A DNA stretch of 64,000 nucleotides from JBBIRG01 sp964410965 (lineage in GTDB: Bacteria; CLD3; SB21; JBBIRG01), in the NCBI GenBank assembly GCA_964410965.1, contig CAYPIY010000002.1, forward strand, positions 186,001 to 250,000, in the 5' to 3' direction. Below are positions 37,387 to 47,100 of this stretch, piece after piece. Position 1 is the stretch's first letter; each line of letters begins with the position of its first letter. Position numbers and translations under genes: made by a program. The notes under the pieces are model-generated. The model was not told the origin of the DNA, ran no database searches, and was given only the letters and a program-made list of their open reading frames with translations.

Positions 37387-40300
37387 GCTCCCGAGGTCAT
37401 TGGAAGTGAAAAACTGAACGTTGAACCTTCGCCTTTGCGGCTCTCGACCCAGACTTTGCCATGATGCAGTTCAACGATTTTTTTTACAATCGCCAGTCCG
37501 AACCCGGTGCTGGTTTCCCCGGCAGTGGGCTTGGCGCTCAGTTTCCTGAAACTTTTAAATATCTGCTGAAGGTCATTTTCAGAGAGCCCCTGGCCCGAAT
37601 CACGGACATGCACGTTGATCTCTCCCGTAGTGATTTCGGTAAACAGCCGCACTTCCCCGGAAGGATGCGTGTATTTGATCGCGTTACTCAGCAGATTGTC
37701 GATAACCTCGGATATCCTTGCTTTATCGATTTCAAGCGGGGGAAGATTTTCATTTCGTTCAATAATCAGCCGGATGTTTTTCTGAAGGGCCGTTTTGCGG
37801 TGAATGCGCTCACAGTCTTCAATCAGGCTGTTGAGGTTCTGAGGATGCATATCCAGCGTGATTTTTCCGGATTCGATGGCGGAAATATCAAGAAGTTCTG
37901 TGATCAGCTGCACCATCTGCCGGGCTGAATTCAGCACCATGTCCAGGTCGGCAATCGCCTCTTTAATGTTCAGATGCCCGCTTTTCATGTCCTGAAGCAT
38001 TAAATCAAGAAACCCGATTACCGCACCGAGCGGATTCCTGAGATCATGAGCAGCGATGCCGAGAAATTCGTTTTTCTTTTCATTCAGCTTTTCCAGTTCA
38101 ATGTTTTTCTGGCTTAGTTCCGCAGTCCTTGCCGTGACTAGTTCCGCAAGCTTCCTTTTCTGTGATTCAATCTGCCGGATCCGGACCTGATACCCCGCCC
38201 AGATCAGTCCGACAACTCCCAGAACGGCGATCATCCGGAACCACCAGGTTTGCCAGAAAGGGGGATGGATATGAACCCTAATCTGGATGCCCTCGTGATT
38301 CCATGACCCGTCATTGTTGGATCCACGGATGCGCAGAACATAGTCGCCGCCGTCGAGATTGGTATAACTCACGTACCGCCGGGTACCCGACTCGACCCAC
38401 CGGTTGTCAAACCCGGCGAGCTGATAGGCGTACTGGTTTTTGCTGATATTGGAAAAATCCAGCGCGGCGAATTCAAACGAAAAAAACTGGTCGCGGTAAT
38501 CAAGCCGTATCGTATCCATCAGCGTGATATCCCGTCCAAAAGAAATATCCGTGTTGAATTTTTTGAAGGCGGTCAGCACAAGCGGAGGAACATGACGGTT
38601 GTCCGTGATCTCGTCCGGGAAAAACCTTGTAAATCCGTTGATCCCCCCGAAAAACATCTCACCGGATGACGCGTGAAGCGGATAGCATGATTTCTCATTG
38701 AATCCTTTAAGGATCAGGCCGTCGGAAAAATCATAATTCCTGAACCGCCGGGAAACCGGATCGAATCTTGAAAGGCCGCTGCTAGTTCCGATCCACACCC
38801 GGTTGTTTTTATCCAGCAGGATGTTGTAAACGACACTGCTGTTAAGCCCGTGCCGTTCATCAAAGTGATCGAACCGGTTTAGTCCGGGATCAAAACGGTT
38901 CAGGCCCCCGCCATTCGTACCGATCCATAATAATCCGTTAAGATCCTGGATGATGCATTTGACGATATTGCTTCGGAGGGAATTGGTATCATCCGGGTTA
39001 TGTCTGTAATGGATGAAACGGTTTTCCGGAAGCAACAGCTTATCCAGTCCCTCATCGGTGCCGATCCACAGGATATCCGGATTACGGTCCTTTAAAATAA
39101 AATTAATGAAGTTTGTGGAAACCGAATTATCTTTTGTGTGACTGTGCTGGATGCGACAGTTTTTCCCGGTGTTCATATTGAACAGGTTCAGTCCGCCGCC
39201 TTCGGTGGCAACCCATAAAGTGTTGTCTCCGTTATCGATAATTCCGGCAATCCGGTTAGAACTCAGGGTTCCGGAATCGGCCGGGTCGTGAACATACTGG
39301 ACGAGAGATTTGCGGGCTGCATCAAAACGGCTCAGGCCACTCGCGTTGGTTCCAATCCAAAGCCTTCCGGATTTATCCATTACCATGGTCCGTACCCGGT
39401 TGTCGTTCAGGGCGCCGTCATGACCCGGGATCACAGGATAATGTGTCCATCGGCCTGTAACCTGATTCAGGTTTTCAAGTCCTCCTCCGTAAGTTCCGAT
39501 CCAGAAAGAGGGCTGAACCGCATAAGAGTCTTCAATGATACAAGCGACGTCGTTATGCCGGAGAGTCTGATCATTGAGTGGATCTAACTGATAATGAAAA
39601 AACGGCTTCCGGATATCGAGCTTGTCGAGTCCTTCGCTGCCCGCTCCGATCCATAAATTGCCTGATATATCCTCATAAACAACCCGGATGAAATTATTGC
39701 TGATGCTGTTGCGGTTCGTTCTGTCCTGCTTATAGTGGGACCATAATCCTGTTTTCTTATTCAGCTTATTCAGCCCGTTCTCAAAAGTCCCGACCCAAAG
39801 ATCCCCGTTGTGGTCAGAGGAAATGCATCGTATACGATTATCCGCAATGGTACGCGGATTCCCTGGTTCGTGCAGATAGGAGATAAAATTCCCTGTTCCC
39901 GGATCCCATCTGCAAAGGCCGCTGGACGTTCCTATCCAAACCCTTTTTGATGCGTCTATGTGAATGGTGTATACCTTGTTATCACATATCGTCGTTTTAT
40001 TTCCGGGTTCATGATAATAACTCCGGATTTGACCGGTTCTGTATTCAAGTACATTTAATCCATCATCTGTGCCGATCCAGAGATTGCCGCTTGAATCATA
40101 AGCTAGCGCCCATACCCGGTTATTGCTTATGGTTCCGGGCAGGTCTTGCTTATGGACATAGCGCTTGAATACTGCGCCGGATCTGTCTCCCCGTTCAGCT
40201 TCATACAGCGATTTTAAGTCCAGCCTGTTCAGCCCGCTTGCAAATGTCCCGATCCAGAGGTTCAAATCCGGGTCTGAGACCAGGGAATGGATACGGTTGT

Positions 40301-40700
40301 CGCTGATGCTGGTTGTATCGGACGGATTATGAAGAAAGGCCTTGAACTGTCCCGTTCTCAGGTCTAAACGGCTCAGCCCGCCGCCCCATGTCCCGATCCA
40401 CATATATCCCCATGGGTCTTCATACATAGGTCCCGTTGAATTTGCGGACAAGGATGCCGAATCGGCCGGATTATGAAGAAACACCCTGAACTCGTATCCA
40501 TCAAACCTGTTCAAGCCGACCTGTGTGCTGATCCAAATGAAACCCTTTCGGTCCTGATAAATCCCGTAGATCGTGGTATGTGACAAACCGTTGTGCTGAG
40601 TGTAATGATCAAATTTAACTATATGGTTCTGAGAAACGACTGCCGGCATTCCCGACAGGATCATCAGTAAAAATGCCAATATGAAAGCGGTTTTCTGCAA
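37383..40700 (-). CDS. Propeller sensor histidine kinase without GAF
   Basis: 1,105 residues. The start is TTG at 40700, supported by AAGGA placed 6 nt upstream and by the immediate signal peptide (MQKTAFILAFLLMILSGMPA). Fourteen blades (blade 7 reads WIGAGSEGL, one departure from WIGT), Y_Y_Y (YVSYTNLDGGDYVLRIRG), membrane helix (about 820-838), short coil, kinase core with His885 and G2 box TGFGLAIVKK. A putative promoter lies 25-54 nt upstream, so this gene may lead a seven-gene transcript ending at 14601. Its last four bases overlap the start of the next gene. Confidence 0.92.
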   Translation of the reverse strand: MQKTAFILAFLLMILSGMPAVVSQNHIVKFDHYTQHNGLSHTTIYGIYQDRKGFIWISTQVGLNRFDGYEFRVFLHNPADSASLSANSTGPMYEDPWGYMWIGTWGGGLSRLDLRTGQFKAFLHNPSDTTSISDNRIHSLVSDPDLNLWIGTFASGLNRLDLKSLYEAERGDRSGAVFKRYVHKQDLPGTISNNRVWALAYDSSGNLWIGTDDGLNVLEYRTGQIRSYYHEPGNKTTICDNKVYTIHIDASKRVWIGTSSGLCRWDPGTGNFISYLHEPGNPRTIADNRIRCISSDHNGDLWVGTFENGLNKLNKKTGLWSHYKQDRTNRNSISNNFIRVVYEDISGNLWIGAGSEGLDKLDIRKPFFHYQLDPLNDQTLRHNDVACIIEDSYAVQPSFWIGTYGGGLENLNQVTGRWTHYPVIPGHDGALNDNRVRTMVMDKSGRLWIGTNASGLSRFDAARKSLVQYVHDPADSGTLSSNRIAGIIDNGDNTLWVATEGGGLNLFNMNTGKNCRIQHSHTKDNSVSTNFINFILKDRNPDILWIGTDEGLDKLLLPENRFIHYRHNPDDTNSLRSNIVKCIIQDLNGLLWIGTNGGGLNRFDPGLNRFDHFDERHGLNSSVVYNILLDKNNRVWIGTSSGLSRFDPVSRRFRNYDFSDGLILKGFNEKSCYPLHASSGEMFFGGINGFTRFFPDEITDNRHVPPLVLTAFKKFNTDISFGRDITLMDTIRLDYRDQFFSFEFAALDFSNISKNQYAYQLAGFDNRWVESGTRRYVSYTNLDGGDYVLRIRGSNNDGSWNHEGIQIRVHIHPPFWQTWWFRMIAVLGVVGLIWAGYQVRIRQIESQKRKLAELVTARTAELSQKNIELEKLNEKKNEFLGIAAHDLRNPLGAVIGFLDLMLQDMKSGHLNIKEAIADLDMVLNSARQMVQLITELLDISAIESGKITLDMHPQNLNSLIEDCERIHRKTALQKNIRLIIERNENLPPLEIDKARISEVIDNLLSNAIKYTHPSGEVRLFTEITTGEINVHVRDSGQGLSENDLQQIFKSFRKLSAKPTAGETSTGFGLAIVKKIVELHHGKVWVESRKGEGSTFSFSLPMTSGA

Positions 40701-40724
40701 GGCTGTTCCTTTATAAAACTATAC

Positions 40725-40754
40725 AATATAGCACATTTCATATCCCATTTGCAA
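40725..40754 (-). promoter_or_regulatory. Putative internal promoter of the kinase array
   Basis: Read on the minus strand: TTGCAA (40749-40754), 18-nt spacer, TATATT (40725-40730), in the only long gap (204 nt) inside the array and about 25 nt before the TTG start at 40700. The -35 box is the same as that of the promoter candidate ahead of the first array gene. Confidence 0.45.
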
Positions 40755-40904
40755 TAGGAAGTAAAAAACGGATATCCGGAGAAAAAACTGTATTCACTCT
40801 TTAGAATTGCTGAACATAATTTTTGGATCTGTTTTAGAATAAGATCACAATATCTTTACAAACCTAAACCATCCCGTACAATCCGTGAACAGAAGTGAAG
40901 CCAA

Positions 40905-43900
40905 TCAGGTTCTCTCCGGCAGCAATATTTCGAATGTCGTACCTTCATGAATGCGGCTGGAAAACCGCAGCAGGCCTTCATGACGACGAATAAACTGGTA
41001 AGATATTGACAGCCCGAGTCCGGTACCCTGCCCAACAGCTTTGGTGGTAAAGAACGGATCAAAAATGTTTTTTTGAATATTCTCCGGTATTCCGCATCCG
41101 TTATCTTTAATGCTGATTCTGATATAGGGTTTTGCAGAATCATCCGAATTATCCTCAACAACCGTTTTTCCGGTAGCGATAATAATTTGTCCCTGTTGCC
41201 CGACGGCTTCAATGGCATTCAGTAAAATGTGGCGGATGGCATGAGATAACAACCCGGGAAAACACAGAATCCCGGGAACGGACTGGTATTCTTTGATAAT
41301 CGAAATACCTGTTTTCGGCACATAATTCAATGAATGCAAAGCATGGTCAATACTGTCATGGATATCTGAAAGAATCTGCTCCTGTTCATCGGTTCCGGAC
41401 AGGCTTCGGAGATCATCCACGATTTTCTTGATTCTCTGGCTGCTGTTACGGGATGATTGAAGCAAATTACCGGAATCATTTAGAATGAAAGAAAAATCAT
41501 ATTTTTGCTTTAAGGATTCAATAAAGTCCCGTTTCTGTTCAGCCGTAAGGGAATCAAGCGATTTACACTTTTCATCAATTTCATTGATCAGATCGACTGC
41601 TTTCCTGATATAATCATCAAAATAATAAAGGTTTCCGTCCACAACGCTGAGTGGATTATTTATTTCATGTGCGATGCCGCCAACCAGTTGGCCCAGCGCA
41701 GCCGCTTTTTCCGACTGGATCAGCTGATATTGGGCCTCTTTTAACTCATGCGTACGCTCATTGACCTTATTTTCCAGTTCAATATTCCTCTTCCTGTATA
41801 CATAGACACGTAACTGGATGAGCAAATAAAACATTCCCAGCCCTGATATCGTGTAAATCAGGTATGCCCACCAACTGCGGTACCAGGGAGGAAGGACACT
41901 GAACACAAACGACGCTTCTTCACCAAGAACCTGATATATATTTTTTGACCGTACCCGGAATGTGTAATTTCCCTCCGGGAGATTCATGTATTCTTTATAT
42001 CGTTCCTTTGTCCAGCCTGACCAGTTCCGGTCATAACCTTCAAGAAAAAGGCTGTATTCATTATCCGCTTCGTTTTCATATGAAAGCGCTGAATACTCAA
42101 TCCGGATCCGGCTGAAGGAATATTCCAATTCAAAAGGATAGTCGTACTCAGCATGACCCAGAAACGGAAGGCTTTTATGATCAGCGATCGTTTTCACGGA
42201 ACGTATCACTGTCCGGAAAGGAGCGTAGTCGGTTTTAAAAACAGAAGAATCATAAAGGATTACCCCTTCACTTCCTCCCATCCACACGGTTCCGGCCCTG
42301 TCATGAGTCATGGCAATAATCATGGCGTGCTTAGGAATTTTTCCGAACCTGGAAAATTCAAATTTCCAGGTTTTACCGCTTTTAATAAAAATCCCGGCTA
42401 TCCGGTTTTCAATAACGGTCCATACACGGTCTTTGTTTTCCTGATAAATGGGCGAAATCCCGATCCCTTTCATGTCAGAAAACACAGCCCGAACCGCGGG
42501 TAAGAAAACAGTATCCTGTGAAAAATGTAACCGGTTTTCATCCATTTGGTAAACCGAATTCATTCCCGTAAAAACAGGTTTCTGATCGACCTCAAATATC
42601 TGTATGTATCCGGATGGTAACCCGTGACTTGTATCAAAGTGCGTCAACACAGGCTCAAGCGGATTCTGCCGGTTCCACCTGAAAGTCCATACCCCCTCAT
42701 ATTTGGTACCGATCCAGAATACTGAATCCCGGATTTCGAGGATGCTGCGCACTTCGGTGTTGATGCCTTTTATTAAGCCCAGACTGAAGACACTTCCGTT
42801 ATTTTCCCTGAATATCTGAACCCCGTCCTTTTTTCCAGCCAGGAAAATCGAAGTGTCAAAGACAGCTCTTCTCAGAATAAATGCCGCTTTGGGTGAAATG
42901 TTCTTTTGATGGTGATTGTCAATCAACACCACCCCTTCTTTCGTGGCGCATAAAAACCCGGAACCCACAGGAGTCATATCAAACACCTGTGTATTGAGGG
43001 CTTGAAATTTCTGAAACAGGTACCGCGGAAGCCTTCCTTCTTTCACGCCGCGATCCAGAATGAACAAACCGGCATTTGTTGCTGCAAATACTTTTCCCCC
43101 ATGCACGATGATTTTCTGAACCACCCCCTCAACCCCGTCCTGGTCATTCCAGTACGTCAGAGGCGAAGGATAGCTCACGTGAGCGATCCCGTTATCCAGG
43201 GCAAGCCATAATGAGCCTTGCCTGTCCGTGAAAATATCATGTATTTTTTCGCTTACAAGTCCCGACTTGAGATCGATCTGAGTGATATAATCACCTGATT
43301 CATTAACAATGATAAGTCCTCCGTAAAGGGTTCCAAGGGCAATCTGTCGGTTCGGAAGGACCATACCTCTGTATAATTTCTTTTCTTTAATATAATCGTC
43401 CGCTTCCGTAACAAATCGGCTGCACTGTTTTCCGTTATAGCGGAAAAAACCATCAGAACCGGTCCCGATCAGAAGGTCTCCTCCCGGCAAAGACAAAAGA
43501 ACATAGACCGGTTTGTTAACAAGAATTTCTGTTCCCCGAAGAAATACTAAATGATTGTTTTGAACAACCGATATTCCTTTAACAGCCTCATAGATATAAA
43601 TTTGATTATTACATTCAAAAGAATTGCTGAATACATTATCCGAACGGATTAGGGTGATTTCTTTCCCGTCCCAGCAGAAAATATGTTGCTTTGTGCGGAA
43701 ATAGATCCGGCTGCTGTCCGTGTGAGTTCTCCATACATCATCAAATTTCAATTTCTGATCAGGCAGTTTTTCTTCCAGCGATATATAATCCCACTGTCCA
43801 ACGGAATCCCTGCATAAATACCCGAATTCTCCCTGTGCACCTACATACACTTTATTATCAAATCCTAAAGCAAGGGATCTCACAGTTCCCCTTTTTTTAG

Positions 43901-44156
43901 TGGGGATCAATTGCCATGACGAACCGTCATAAATCAGAACCCCGTTGTTGTTCGCACCATAAATAAACCCGGTTGAATCCTGGATGATGGCCCAGTTTTG
44001 ATGATAGCCGTCATAATCCTTGACCGTAAAATTGGAAATATAGGGTTTGCCGCATATTCGCTGGGAATAACTGAATTGCGTATATATGATAAACAACGCA
44101 ATGACCACGGAAATTTGCCTGGTATATGAAAAGAGTCGGCGAAAAATTAAATCCAT
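40905..44156 (-). CDS. Short-propeller sensor histidine kinase, NtrB-like kinase type
   Basis: 1,083 residues: signal peptide (about 1-31, ending FSYSQ), a propeller of the same class as the 33730 gene (NWAIIQDSTGFIYGANNNGV, VYVGAQGEFGYL), Y_Y_Y (KEYMNLPEGNYTFRVRSKN), a membrane helix after RSWWAYLIY, a coil and no GAF. The kinase belongs to the GGIAHEINNP type (His830), with N box HILLNAIEAV and G boxes DNGCGI and GTGLGLSI. It has a long insertion with helix-forming residues between the H box and HATPase. It begins 4 nt after the previous stop and is followed by the longest gap of the array. Confidence 0.92.
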   Translation of the reverse strand: MDLIFRRLFSYTRQISVVIALFIIYTQFSYSQRICGKPYISNFTVKDYDGYHQNWAIIQDSTGFIYGANNNGVLIYDGSSWQLIPTKKRGTVRSLALGFDNKVYVGAQGEFGYLCRDSVGQWDYISLEEKLPDQKLKFDDVWRTHTDSSRIYFRTKQHIFCWDGKEITLIRSDNVFSNSFECNNQIYIYEAVKGISVVQNNHLVFLRGTEILVNKPVYVLLSLPGGDLLIGTGSDGFFRYNGKQCSRFVTEADDYIKEKKLYRGMVLPNRQIALGTLYGGLIIVNESGDYITQIDLKSGLVSEKIHDIFTDRQGSLWLALDNGIAHVSYPSPLTYWNDQDGVEGVVQKIIVHGGKVFAATNAGLFILDRGVKEGRLPRYLFQKFQALNTQVFDMTPVGSGFLCATKEGVVLIDNHHQKNISPKAAFILRRAVFDTSIFLAGKKDGVQIFRENNGSVFSLGLIKGINTEVRSILEIRDSVFWIGTKYEGVWTFRWNRQNPLEPVLTHFDTSHGLPSGYIQIFEVDQKPVFTGMNSVYQMDENRLHFSQDTVFLPAVRAVFSDMKGIGISPIYQENKDRVWTVIENRIAGIFIKSGKTWKFEFSRFGKIPKHAMIIAMTHDRAGTVWMGGSEGVILYDSSVFKTDYAPFRTVIRSVKTIADHKSLPFLGHAEYDYPFELEYSFSRIRIEYSALSYENEADNEYSLFLEGYDRNWSGWTKERYKEYMNLPEGNYTFRVRSKNIYQVLGEEASFVFSVLPPWYRSWWAYLIYTISGLGMFYLLIQLRVYVYRKRNIELENKVNERTHELKEAQYQLIQSEKAAALGQLVGGIAHEINNPLSVVDGNLYYFDDYIRKAVDLINEIDEKCKSLDSLTAEQKRDFIESLKQKYDFSFILNDSGNLLQSSRNSSQRIKKIVDDLRSLSGTDEQEQILSDIHDSIDHALHSLNYVPKTGISIIKEYQSVPGILCFPGLLSHAIRHILLNAIEAVGQQGQIIIATGKTVVEDNSDDSAKPYIRISIKDNGCGIPENIQKNIFDPFFTTKAVGQGTGLGLSISYQFIRRHEGLLRFSSRIHEGTTFEILLPERT

Positions 44157-44160
44157 AGAA

Positions 44161-47100
44161 TTACGATGGGTTAATGATTAAAGGAATTCGTATTTCAAAA
44201 ACAGATCCTTTTCCGTTATCGCTTGTACAAACAATTTCGCCATTATGCCTTTTAATGATATTATAGGCAATGGTCAGTCCGAGGCCGGTGCCCTGTCCTA
44301 TGGTCCGCGTGGTAAAAAAGGGATCAAATATTCTGTGCCTGATTTTTTCCGGTATGCCTTTCCCGCTGTCTGAGATCTCTATCCGTATTCTTGATCCCGG
44401 GGTGATTTCCTGCGGACTGTCAGAGACCAAGGCCGGTTCGATCGATGTACGGATCCGGATATGACCTTTGTCTTCGATAGCCTGAATGGCATTCAGCACG
44501 ATATGCCGTATCGCATGGGTCAGCAAACCCGGGTAGCACATCGCGGCCGGAATTTTCCCGTAGTCCCGGACAACATCGATCCGTTCCTTATACAAATGGG
44601 AAAGTGAGATCAGCGCCTGATCAATACAATGATGGATATCCGATGATAGCGGCCGGCTTTCGTCGGTGGATGAGAAATTTCTCAAATCATCGACTATTTT
44701 CTTAATCCGCTGGGTTCCGTGCTTACAGGCATTCAGCAGATTGACCATATCGGTAACGATAAACTGATAATCATACTTTTTTTTCAGCTCATCAAGGGAA
44801 CGGATCAGTTCGTCAGAAGAATTTTGCCCGGATGTACGGAGAAGGTTTTCGATTTCATGGATGATCCTGACCGAATTGTTCATATAATCGTTGAAATAGG
44901 AAAGGTTGCCGTCCACAAAACTGAGGGGATTGTTGATTTCATGTGCGATACCTCCCACGAGATGCCCGAGCGCCGCCATTTTTTCAGACTGGATGAGCTG
45001 GTTCTGAGACTGCCGAAGCTCCTCAAGAGCCCGGGTCAGCTGAAGATTGATATCATTCAGCGCGTTTTTCTGAGCCTGAATTTCATCGAGTGCGGACTGA
45101 AGCCTTGTGTTTTTGTCCGTGACTTCGGCTGTTCTCTGTCGCACCTGTTCCTCCAGAATCCGCTTTTGGTTCTGTATAGACCTGAATCTCCAGTGCACAC
45201 CCCAGGCAAATATCGCGGTAATGATCATTAAACAAAGAACGCTGAACCACAACGTTTTCCAAACCGGAGGGTGAATAATGATTTCAACGGACACGCTTTT
45301 CTCGTTCCAGACACCGTCATGATTCGTGCCTTTGACCATAAACCGGTATGTTCCTCCGTCCAGATTGGTATAACTGGCGTAACGTCTCGAACCGCTATAC
45401 ACCCAATCTTCATCGAATCCCTTGAGCATATAAGCGTATTGATTTTTATTCGGATCGGTAAAATCGAGAGCCGCAAACGCAAACGAAAAGTAATTTTCCT
45501 TATGAGACAGCTCAAACACCCGTATGTAATCCGTAAAGGGCGCGGATATGATCGTCCGGTCAAATTTTTTGAATGCGGTGATTGATACAGGCGGAGGTAT
45601 ATTATTTACGATGATATCCTCCGGGAAAAAACTGTTGAAACCGTTGATACCCCCGAAAAATATTTCTCCGTCCGCACTCTGGTGATAAGCGCCGATATTA
45701 AACTCGTTTCCCTGCAGGCCGCTGTTTATATCGTAATTTCTGAAATTGAAAACAGAATCTCCGGTCCGGGTGATTTTCGATACCCCGTTGTTTGTGCTGA
45801 CCCACAGATTATGGTTCTTATCGGCCAGGATGCCGTAGATGACATCATTGGGAAGACCTTGCTGGGTTGTCAGGCATCTGAATTCTCCGGTTGACCTGTT
45901 CAAAATATTCAGTCCCGCCCGGGTCCCCAGCCAGATTTCCGCAGAATCGCTGTAAACAGACAACACAACATCGTTGCTAATAGAGCGGGGAGCATAAGGT
46001 TCATGCATGTATCTTGTCCACAGTCCGTTCGCGGGATTAAATCGATTCAGTCCTCCACCGTATGTGCCTATCCATATTTCACCAAATTGATCCTCATGTA
46101 TAACCCATATATTATCATTTGAAAGCGAATTGGGGGTTCCGGGTATATGGCGCAAAACATCAAACCGCCCTGTCTTGGGATTGAATATATTTATTCCGCC
46201 GCCATAAGTTCCCAGCCACAACATCCCGTTTTGCAGTTTTGCGATACATCTTATGCGGGGATGATTCAACCTTCCGGTTATTCCTGGGCCGGGCAAATAG
46301 TGTTTTACGCTAACCTCAGTTTTTTTGCCGGTAATCTTGTATTCAAAACGATTCAGGCCGTTATAGGTGCCTGCCCACAGCACATTTCCTGTGTCCGGCA
46401 TCAAGGCAAACACGCTGTTGTCTGATAATGTATTGGTTTTCCCTTCTTCATGACGAAATACACCGACCGTGTTATCAGCCGGATTGATCGAAAACAATCC
46501 TTCACCCCAGGTGCCTACCCACACAATCCCTGCATTATCACTCGTAATGGACAATACATCGGCAAGATTGACCTGATTGGACCTGAAAGTCTTATTGGTG
46601 TATAACTGAAAAGATTTAACCGACTTAGAATGTTTATTCAAACCTCCGCCATTGGTTCCTACCCAAAGATTGTTATACCGGTCTATCATCAATGATTGGA
46701 TGATATTGTTGCTTAATGAATATGCGTCGGACGGGTTGGAAATAAAAAATTCGAAGCGGACTTCCCGTTCGTCACTATATTTTGATAAATCAATCCGGTT
46801 CAAACCATACCCGGTTCCGATCCATAATTGTTGCTCATTATCAATCAGCAGACTCCGGACCGTGTTATTGGATATGGAATGTTTCTTATGGCGTTGATGG
46901 GCAAATATTTGAACGTGATCCCTGGCCGGATCATACCTGACCAGACCCAGGCCGTCTGTACCCACCCAAAGAGATCCTGATCGGTCTTCGGCTATTTTAA
47001 GGACCGGAATATTTTTAATAAATTCAGTCAGCACATCCTTAAATCGTTTCTCCTTCGCATCATACAATAACAACCCCTTGTCTGTTCCGACCCATAACCT

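Noticed and set aside
40755..40800. CGGATATCCG palindrome next to T-runs as terminator after the 40905 gene
   Set aside because: Only three or four G-C pairs with a 4-nt loop; T-runs lie on both sides, but the stem is too short to be convincing.
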